A stretch of DNA of 64,000 nt from Spirometra erinaceieuropaei (taxonomy: Eukaryota > Platyhelminthes > Cestoda > Diphyllobothriidea > Diphyllobothriidae), in assembly GCA_902702965.1 (NCBI GenBank), contig CACRXP010000002.1:4323589-4387588 (forward strand), written 5' to 3'. Position 1 is the stretch's first letter. Each line of letters starts with the position of its first letter. Shown here in pieces: positions 56,401 through 64,000 of this stretch. A program made the position numbers and the translations under genes. The notes beneath the pieces were generated by a model. It did not search any database. It was not told the origin of the DNA and saw only the letters and a list, made by a program, of their open reading frames with translations.

Positions 56401-58904
56401 ACAAAATGCCTGGGAGCGTAGAGCCTACTTATGCCCTTACTTACTTCCCAGTGCAATCACGTAGACGGCTAAAAGCGTAACGGGTGCCTGCCGTCTGTAA
56501 ACTGACGTTGAATAATATTCTGTCCTTGTCTGCCTTTTAAATACACCTCTGAAGCCTTTTTAATCTTCATTTTTTGCACGCCCTGTTTATTCACCGAGGG
56601 ACGTGGAGGTTGTTTACGTTTAGGAGCTAAATTTGACTTTTTCAGACAAATAAATTATGTCATAAATCTAGCTTGCCAGGATAAATCACAAGCCTCTGGT
56701 TCACATACCTTCGCTTTTACGGCCAAAATAGTTTGCGAGGCTGCTTTGTGTTTTCCCCTTTTGTACGCCTAGGCGACCGATTAAACTGTTTTCAGCAATA
56801 TGAGCTTGCTTTTTTCCATCAATCACTGAAACTAGTTCGAAAATCTAGGGATTTATGCATGTTATGCAGAGTTTAGAGGAAGTTAACAAACCAAGTGCAA
56901 AGTCTCTTATCATCGGCCAGTCGTATTTCTAGAACAAGCTGCATCTTCTTCGACTCTTAAAGTCCGCGTCTTTACTTGAAAAAACGGGCGTTTTTGCTTG
57001 AATCTAAGAAGCAATCATACAAATGTATATTAAAAAATATGCACGCGTGCTTAGGAGGAACCCTTCTGAACGATGTGCAGTATATCTATTTTGAACGACC
57101 ATTTAGGTTGTGCGGGTGTAAACAAATTCCAGCTACCAGCTTGTGTTTTTTTGCAATAACACTCATTTAGTTTGTATTGTATGGAAAGTTATCTAAATTA
57201 ACTTGGTGTTCTCAAATAGTGCATGAATTGTGTGCGTGTGTTCTTAATAATTTTTGATTTTATGCTGGTTTTCTGTTGATATGCAGGTTTTGTGGCAACA
57301 AATCGGGGGATGTAACGAAGCAATAATAGTGACAATGGACTTTAGTTGTGCCCACAATTTCGTGAATACAGCGAAGTGAATATTTGTAAAAAATTCAATA
57401 TATCGATGGGTGCTAAATCGAGGGTTGGTACAGTGCACATCGGCAATTCATCCAGCAGACATGACTCATTTAACCGGAAGAAAAATTAGAAACCTATGCA
57501 TCTAGGTAGTTTGCTGAGACTGATCACAAGGAAGCCTGCACAGTGAATTAGCAGTTGGACTTTAATGGCATCGTTACGGCCTTTGCAGCATAGTTTCGAA
57601 CTAACAATGTTCAAATTTGCATCGAATTAATATTGAACGCTCACTCGCGCTTAATCAGCTACCCGCATAACCCGAAGACGTAAGTTCGGCGCCACTTTTA
57701 ACCTTGTCTTTTAAAACCAAAAGCTATTAAATAGCTCTCGAGACGAAATCAGCTGTTTCAGGGTTCAACTGCATACGGTGTATTATTTTCTTCTGATGTT
57801 CACAATTGCCCCAAGTCTGCCGTAATGAGTGTTATGCGGTCCAAATTTCTTCATTCTACGGCCTGTATTGTTTGCCAAAAATGCGCACGATCTAGGGTAC
57901 AGAAATTGAAATAGAAAAAATGCGGTCGTTAAAAAATTTAACATTAGTTTCACAATATGGTGATACGTCAAACGAACTGCCAATTACAGACTCAACGATT
58001 GGTCTGAACTGTCAGATGTCTGCGCTATTTCACCTGGCATAGCTAGTGACAACCGAAACATTTAAAATGCTGCTGTTTAACAACACTGGAGTTTTCCTCC
58101 CCAAACGGGCTGCATATTTTAGGCTAACTTCGCTGTAATTTGAATTTATGTTAAAATTTCCGCGGGATTAGACTGACGTGGAGCGAAAAGTCAGAATTGA
58201 CAGATGCAGTCTTGCTTCAAAGCGAGCCAGCACTATTTTGTCCGCAATCAACTAATTGCTCAGGTTGGTTGGTGCGTAATATCCTATCACCTGAGAAAGA
58301 AAAGGCGATCTTGGCAATTTTAATCTTGAAAATTCCAAAGTTAATGCAGCTATTTTTCTATGGCTGCGGTTAGACCAGTTTTTCTAGCTTTTATTAAAAT
58401 TCGCAATGGCATAATGCGTTTTTTAGTGCTAAATGTGTATAGACTTGATGCTAAGGCCGCTGGCTATTTTCACATAAATGACAGGGTTCTGGGTCGTTAT
58501 ACCGGCGCATGCTCGTTAGAAAGGTAAAAAGCTTGATTTTTGCACAAGGTTTATAATGTTTAATCGTAAGTTGGTGGCTGGATTGTGGTAAGTATGAAGC
58601 GTACTAGGATCTGAAAGCCTTAAAGTGGGGGACTAACATTCAGCCTTCTGAATCGAGCCAGAAGCCTCGCTTTGGTTCAGAAAGTCATTAATTAGGAATA
58701 AAATACCCATTCAGGCAATGTTTTTGTTTTGAGTATCCGTATGTTTTTGAATGTCAATGCATAAGGCTCTGGCAATTCAACAGGAAAGATTTTGCTTATG
58801 TTTGAGCCCCCGGACAGGCCTTTCCATACGAGAATAAAGCATCTGAGTCAGTCGAAAGATAGCTAAAATACGCCAAATACAAGTGCTTTGCGAGCCAGCA
58901 GATA
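56401..58904. other. Region without recognised gene
   Basis: About 2.5 kb of AT-rich sequence with no domain-bearing frame, tRNA or strong repeat. Confidence 0.3.
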
Positions 58905-59400
58905 CCTCACACACAGCCTGTACACCCTGAAGACAAGTTCGGCCACCTCGTGAAAATGGTTAGGTCTGTAAAATCCTATGTGCCGTCTGTGATGCTGTCT
59001 ACTTTGAGCAAACTATAAAATATGTGGTAGGGGGCGCTCACCGATCGTTCATACGGAGCTCACTCGTTCCGTTGTGCCTTACGGGCTCTCTCTCAAGCCA
59101 GTTTCCCTTGTATTTGTCGGTAATGCCATTCTGCCTACAAAATCTGTCTTTACCCGCACATACGACAGCAGTCAGCAGTGAAGAGTCGAGGATATTTATC
59201 CCCACATGGCCATACACATAGTGGTCACTGGGCACAAATTTGCGCCAGAGATCGCTCACATGGTCGGCGCATGGTCATTAAGCAAAGGTCGTGAATGAGC
59301 TGAGTCATTGGATTCAGATAAGGCGTGTATCAGCCGTTATATCGATTTAGATGACATACAAAGTCCTCAAGGACAAACTCATCTGTTTGAAGCATTTTTT
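58905..59400 (+). pseudogene. Decayed Penelope-like GIY-YIG copy, interrupted by a SINE
   Basis: 58910-59020 ('CACACAGCCTGTACACCCTG', 'GCCGTCTGTGATGCTGTCTA') and 59220-59370 ('GGGCACAAATTTGCGCCAGA', 'CGTTATATCGATTTAGATGA') match the nuclease frame at 14530-14890 in order, but with many stops. A SINE fragment at 59025-59138 divides it. Confidence 0.75.
59025..59138 (-). repeat. SINE 3' end with inverted body fragment
   Basis: 59025-59098 is the minus-strand 3' end ('GGTAGGGGGCGCTCACCGAT', 'ACTCGTTCCGTTGTGCC'). It turns directly into a plus-strand body piece 'TTTGTCGGTAATGCCATTCT', the same tail-to-body inversion as in the 23.4 kb cluster. Confidence 0.75.
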
Positions 59401-59647
59401 CTCGGGTATGAATTGAAAACAAGCATGTACAGCAGAATTTATTGTGGCCAATAAATTTCGTGACAGCTTTTCAACTGCACCCCGTCTCTGAATAACATAG
59501 GTAACGAATGAAAGCGCACAGCGGTATGCATTTGTACAGAATGGCAGTGCATAAGAATGAGGTCAAGGTTCAAGGCAATGAATAATCATATAAGACGTCC
59601 ACATAAGCGTCATATAGGAAAAAGTGAGACGAAATGTTAACAACAAA
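59401..59647. other. 3' flank of the Penelope-like element
   Basis: No coding signal; probably the 3' untranslated end of the element read from the minus strand at 59648-60675. Confidence 0.35.
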
Positions 59648-60675
59648 TCACAAACAGGGGAAACTAAAGGCGTGAGATTGCCAGGGCAATTGCAGATTGA
59701 TCACGTGATCTAACTGCTTGCACAGGTCTGGTTTCTCCCTCCGTATGTAAGCTGCTTCCAAATAACGCAAGGTTCGAGTTGTATGCGCTCGGACAAGTAC
59801 TCCAAAAGATGCTTTAGGGTCGACAACATGACCGCTATCTAACAGGTGTTTCGTTATAGACGAACGAGGGGTTTTGTTTTCCTGTTTGAGAAGCCAATTA
59901 GGCAAATGCTCAGCGGCCCTGGTTGCCAGTTGCCTTTGCGTTCGCCCAATGTACTTACATCCGCAAGTGCATGAGAATTCATACACACAATTTGGGGTGG
60001 CGTGCATTGGCAAGGCATCCTTTGCCTGGTTAATTGGAAGGCTTTTTGTGGAACTGATGAAGATAAGCTCTGCTGCGTTGTACGTTCTTTCTATAGTGCA
60101 ACGCAAGCGTCGCTTGATTGTGTTTGAGACGTTGTCACCCTTAAAAGGTAGACATACTATAACGGATTTCTTCGAAACGGACTGTTCCATCAACTTTAAC
60201 CGTAAATGTTTGTTGTACTTCTGAATGAAGCGTGCAGTATAACCACGATTAAGTAGGGCTTCTTTGATTGGGACAGTTTCTGTATCTATGGTCTCCCTGG
60301 AGCAAATATTTCTCGCTCTTTGAAGAAGAGTATGTAGTAGATTACGTTTCCATTGTGCTGGCGCAAAGCTTTTAAAATGCAAGTATTGCCCTTTCAACGT
60401 AATCTTGTGGAAGATGGAGCGTCTTATTGAACCATCATCCTCTCTAAACATGAGGACGCCCAGGAAGGGTAACTTGTTAAACTGCTCCATTTCCATCGTA
60501 AATTTGATTTTAGGATGCAAATTATTCATCAGGCAAAGTAGGTCGGAGGCGTTTTCCTTGTTCTCAACAATCGTGAATATATCATCCACGTATCTCCTGT
60601 ATAATGTTGTCATGTTTAATTTTGATGACACCTTTTCTTCTGCTGGTAGTTTGCACCAAAGATGTTCTACTTCTG
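59648..60675 (-). pseudogene. Penelope-like element, RT C-terminus fused to GIY-YIG (5'-truncated)
   Basis: One uninterrupted 327-residue frame reads the RT motif C 'LYRRYVDDIFTIVENKE' and the thumb-like region with 'LPFLGVLMFREDDG', 'WKRNLLHTLLQRA' and 'LNRGYTARFIQKYNKHL'. A nuclease domain follows: 'CVYEFSCTCGCKYIGRTQRQ', 'LATRAAEHLPNWL', 'TKHLLDSGHVVDPKASFGVL' and 'LRYLEAAYIRREKPDLC'. RT followed by GIY-YIG is the defining order of Penelope-like elements. The RT N-terminus is lost by truncation near 60675, so it is inactive despite the intact frame. It is the youngest-looking retroelement piece here. Confidence 0.9.
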
Positions 60676-61079
60676 TTTAATGGGGAACTTTACAGACTGT
60701 GTCATCTGTGTCCCCTGCACCGCCGGCGAGGGTACAAAGATGATTGGTCGTGATGGCTCCGGTTCTTCCTTATCTCTTTGTAAATGCATCTATACACGCA
60801 TACTGGCATGCGTTTATTCACTTATATAAATACATGTGGTAGGTGGGCCAACTCATGAAATGCCATGAGTTAGCACAAGAAAATCCCTATAAGACAAAAT
60901 CCGCCCAATCTGCGATCTCCAAAATCCTACGGCAATAAAAAACGACTGTTCTTTAAAAAAGGCATAGTTGGGGTTGTAAATTAATATTTAATGAGGTAAA
61001 AACAATTGATTCTCAACTAAAAACTGAAATTTCAGAAAGTGGCCATATTATAAGTCGCTTAAGTAGGGCTAACTGTAAG
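60676..61079. other. Spacer with a minimal TA-family remnant
   Basis: 60841-60880 joins 'GGTGGGCCAACTCATGAAAT' directly to 'GCCATGAGTTAGCACA', i.e. both terminal repeats with nothing between them. The rest shows nothing recognisable. Confidence 0.5.
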
Positions 61080-61830
61080 AGTGCAAAAGGAAGGGAACGC
61101 ATGAAATGGTAAAAATAATGAAAACTAATAACAAATGCAAACGATCAGTACTTTGTTGATTTTCCATTTGCATAAATCAGGGCTGTAAGTCTTTCTAGCA
61201 TAGAGAAAGTCAGGCTATCCACAGTGGCTTGTTTAATGTGATTGTCCAGAATAAAACCAAGTTTCCATGCATGGACAGTTTCTTATTCGCCTTTTGATAA
61301 GTGTGAAAAGATGTTCGATTGGATTGAGATCTGGACTGGTGCCAAGGATGAATATCGACTGGAGTCCATATGCGGAAAGGCTGGCTGTTGCCAAAAAAGT
61401 CAGATTAAGGTTAAATGCGTTGTTGGACATACTTCTGTAGAACGATGGACAGGTGCAGTGTCGTGTAAAATTATGGTATCCAGTCGGCGACGGTGAATGT
61501 CGTTGTAATCGAAAACATCCCTCACATTGTTGACGAACACCTTGTTGTTGATGTTGTCCGTAGTCGACGGCCAGACTGACCGCCCTCTGAATTTAATCGC
61601 CATCCAAACCATTAACCGTCGACATCTTATAAATGTTGTTGTCGGCGCAGTGTGCTTTTTTGGGAATTTTTTTTCCGCATATGAACATCTGGGCCGATTT
61701 CCTTGGCTTGTCAAAAAATAAGACCTCATCAGAGAAGTAAATGCTCTTCCGGAATGAGGGCCGATAATCAACGTATTTCTTAGCAAAAGAAACTTTCTCT
61801 AATAAATCTTCTACTTAAAACGCCTTGATC
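61080..61830 (-). pseudogene. Tc1/mariner-like transposase, C-terminal two-thirds, frameshifted
   Basis: Minus-strand blocks typical of Tc1-like DDE transposases occur in order: 'YFSDEVLFF' (first Asp), 'MVWMAIKFRGRS', 'KVFVNNVRDVF', 'ILHDTAPVHRS' (second Asp; usually QDNAPVH) and 'SPDLNPIEHLFTLIKRRI' (final Glu). They fall in two frames, changing near 61700 and again near 61430. The DNA-binding N-terminus is missing. All three catalytic positions survive, but the frame does not, so it is inactive. Terminal inverted repeats were not found. Confidence 0.85.
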
Positions 61831-62020
61831 ATGGCTTTTTCGTTCAGTTCAGTTCAGTTTATTGAGGGAAATAGGCGTAAGCCTTTGAGTATCCTGTTTG
61901 CAACGTAAAAAATGTGTGGTATACAGAAAATGTTCCTGGGTTGAAATAGTGTTGATGAAGTTCAAATTGCCAATAGAGGCCAAGAGACGAGTCCAAGGAT
62001 GTAGTCTTGAAGAAGGAGAC

Positions 62021-62310
62021 ACGATCGCCGGTACAAGAGCTTTATTCGCCTGAAGTTTCGGATTCCTATTCGAATCCATCATCAGAGACAAAAAAGCAGA
62101 AACGGGCGGTCGTTGCACAAGGGGCTGCGGTATTTATAGGATGCAGTAGCCATGCTACCGCATACCTATTAACATTCACGGCTCTCCCCTTCATCCGGGG
62201 TCATCGCACTTGGTGTGATCATTTCTTGATGGCCGACATTCGAGTCGATAATTGCTACAATTTCATCACGTGCGTTGGATGTTGGCGTGATGATTGCTCG
62301 ACCATCTGAC
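62021..62310. repeat. Solo arm and 3' end of a Penelope-like element (53.7 kb subfamily)
   Basis: It contains 'AAGAGCTTTATTCGCCTGA', 'TCCATCATCAGAGAC', 'GGATGCAGTAGCCATGCTAC' and 'TGGCGTGATGATTGCTCGA', matching the left part of the element at 53651-53960. The nuclease frame and the opposite arm are missing. Confidence 0.75.
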
Positions 62311-62364
62311 GCACCGACCCCGGTGTTGGGAAAAGTGTTCACCTCTGCGCACCCCGCACAGTTT

Positions 62365-62990
62365 CTAAATGTAAGATTTTTTAATGCCGTTAAATGGCCG
62401 TTCATGAAACATCATGTATCTGCATTAACGAATGTGGCTTGCAAAGTTAACAGTATTGATCAAATCTACTGCTTAATTTTATAAACATCATATAGTCTCC
62501 ACTTAACACCGTAGAGAAATGCATGGTATTCCGTACACGGAACATATACAGCTTGTAGTTTTGAAACCCTGAATGCAAGTGTAACAGCAGGTCGGGTTCA
62601 AAATTATTCCGGAATAAGAAAATCTTTTTTAAAACCGAATTATATTCTTCTTTTGAGTATGAAATTGGAAGAAGACGTGACTTTCTATCGAATAAGTAAA
62701 AGAATGAATATTTTTATGCATGTTTTCCATGAAATATAATTGAATTTTAAAGGGCATGGAAAATTAATGAGAAAATTGCATATTACTTAAGTAGTCATTT
62801 TTTGCAGAGTATAGATCTTGCATGCAGCCGAAAATAAGTTCTTTCGAAAGCCGACACCCTGAGGTAACTGGATCACTATAGATTTATGCTGCATCATGAT
62901 TAGTTTTACAACACTACTTAATTTATCTTTTCGAAACGAGAACGCATTTCGAAATTTTGGTTGACATTTCATGAGTTAACACATCTACTG
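62365..62990 (-). mobile_element. TA-family element, centre and right arm
   Basis: It begins inside the element ('GCCGTTAAATGGCCGTTCAT') and runs to the terminus 'CATCTACTG' with TA at 62991-62992. It is close to 38060-38695 in sequence. The left arm was lost at the junction with the Penelope arm. Confidence 0.85.
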
Positions 62991-62992
62991 TA

Positions 62993-64000
62993 CATTTTTC
63001 AAAGAACCGAGGTGATTTAACTGCACCACACGAGAAACAAAGTCACCAAGAATCCTTAAAAATTACGAAACATAATAGTCCTTCCTGCAAAAAAGGAGGA
63101 TTAGGTTGTACCTTGGGCACAAAAGATTGTTACACAAAATGCCCCTTTTTTAGAAGCCAGAGTAACTAATAAGTGTATTACCAAGCACAAAATTTGATCC
63201 ATTAATAAAGTGCCAAAAAATCTTGCAGGGAAGAATAAGATGTCCAGAGATGTTGCCGAGTCTGTCAGAATAGCCTGTGAACCATTCTTACAGCTTGTTT
63301 ACCGCCTAGATTTCACGAACCGAAAGTATCGCTACAACTGGTGGTACCATTACGCAATGCATCTGGTTATAAGTTACCCAGCAGCTACTCTACGGAACAC
63401 CCCATTGACAAAGGATTGTTAGATCCTCAACTTAGAATCCCACGGAGTTTCTGAAAGAATTACGATGATTTAAGGTTTTTACTAGCGTGATGATGGAATC
63501 TACTGATTTCACTTCACTCCTCCCGACTGTACATTTGGATTTAGCCAGGCAGTGTACAGAAGACCGTCTCCAGTCCAAAGAGACGGATGTACCTGCCTTT
63601 TTTGTCTAAATTCTTTTATCATTTAGTGGAGGCTTAGATCTTCTTTGTACATGAATAACAACAAAGGGCGCTCCTATGGGTTGCCCGTATTTGGCCTTCT
63701 TGTTGAAATCAGCATTCAAAGGTTAAAAAGCACGGTTCTATTATTATCTAACCCGTAGATCATGGATGCAAATGTGAATGGCTATTATGCTAACATTAAA
63801 AGGAATCAGCTGACAATTTTCCAAAGCATTATTTACTCAATTAAATTAGGGATCGCATTTGCCTTGGAGAAAAATAGTTTGCAGCAAAAATACTACTTGG
63901 TGTCTTCATACCAATAAAAACTGATGGAAAATGTTTCTCATTGGTTTGTTACAACGATTTTCTGAGAACGTTATTAAATATCACCAGAGCAATCACTCTA
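62993..64000. other. Right-edge region without recognised gene
   Basis: AT-rich sequence; no coding, RNA or strong repeat feature is supported. Confidence 0.3.

Noticed and set aside
1..64000. CRISPR array, bacterial operon or phage
   Set aside because: No short regularly spaced direct repeats with unique spacers, no ribosome-binding-site-led gene runs; the intron-rich gene and retroelements show an animal genome.

Overview
The window looks like a repeat-rich flatworm chromosome, most likely a tapeworm. That is an inference from one split gene, TTAGGG-type telomere remnants and the mix of mobile elements (Penelope-like, LINE, Tc1/mariner-like and tRNA-derived SINE). No species can be read from the sequence. 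Nothing suggests bacterial, viral or organellar DNA.

One cellular gene is clear: an ASPG-type L-asparaginase with C-terminal ankyrin repeats (the '60 kDa lysophospholipase' family). It lies on the + strand from about 6206 to 30528. I reconstruct eight exons: 6206-6292, 6419-6621, 8568 (or 8667)-9042, 11312-11561, 16370-16560, 17760-18110, 25858-26160 and 30226-30528. Every junction keeps the reading frame and uses GT/AG borders. The predicted protein is about 720 residues (687 with the shorter exon 3) and keeps the type I asparaginase motifs TGGTIG, DSS, HGTDT and NRxxK. The roughly 24 kb gene holds only about 2.1 kb of coding sequence; the rest is intron filled with repeats.

Region by region: 1-4.7 kb holds a 163-bp tandem repeat and several nested, dead LINE copies on both strands. 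The span 4.7-6.2 kb is upstream sequence with a near-perfect palindrome. The span 6.2-30.5 kb is the asparaginase gene; its introns carry tRNA-like SINEs, a foldback Penelope-like element set in an array of about 346-bp repeats, long direct repeats, a palindromic SINE cluster, TA-flanked inverted-repeat elements and a degenerate telomere-like tract. The span 30.5-64 kb has no recognised cellular gene. It holds more TA-flanked inverted-repeat elements (best at 36659-37624 and 37702-38695), GIY-YIG Penelope remnants at 32.5, 39.0, 53.7, 58.9, 59.6 and 62.0 kb, LINE remnants at 42.9 and 44.9 kb, and a Tc1-like transposase at 61.1-61.8 kb.

The most unexpected item is a compact heat-shock-type promoter on the minus strand at 34.69-34.9 kb. 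It has a TATA box, two perfect three-unit heat-shock elements, a further HSE-like cluster, CCAAT motifs and E-boxes, but no recognisable downstream protein. The second is a recurring architecture: a GIY-YIG nuclease fragment between long inverted arms, seen in three unrelated copies.
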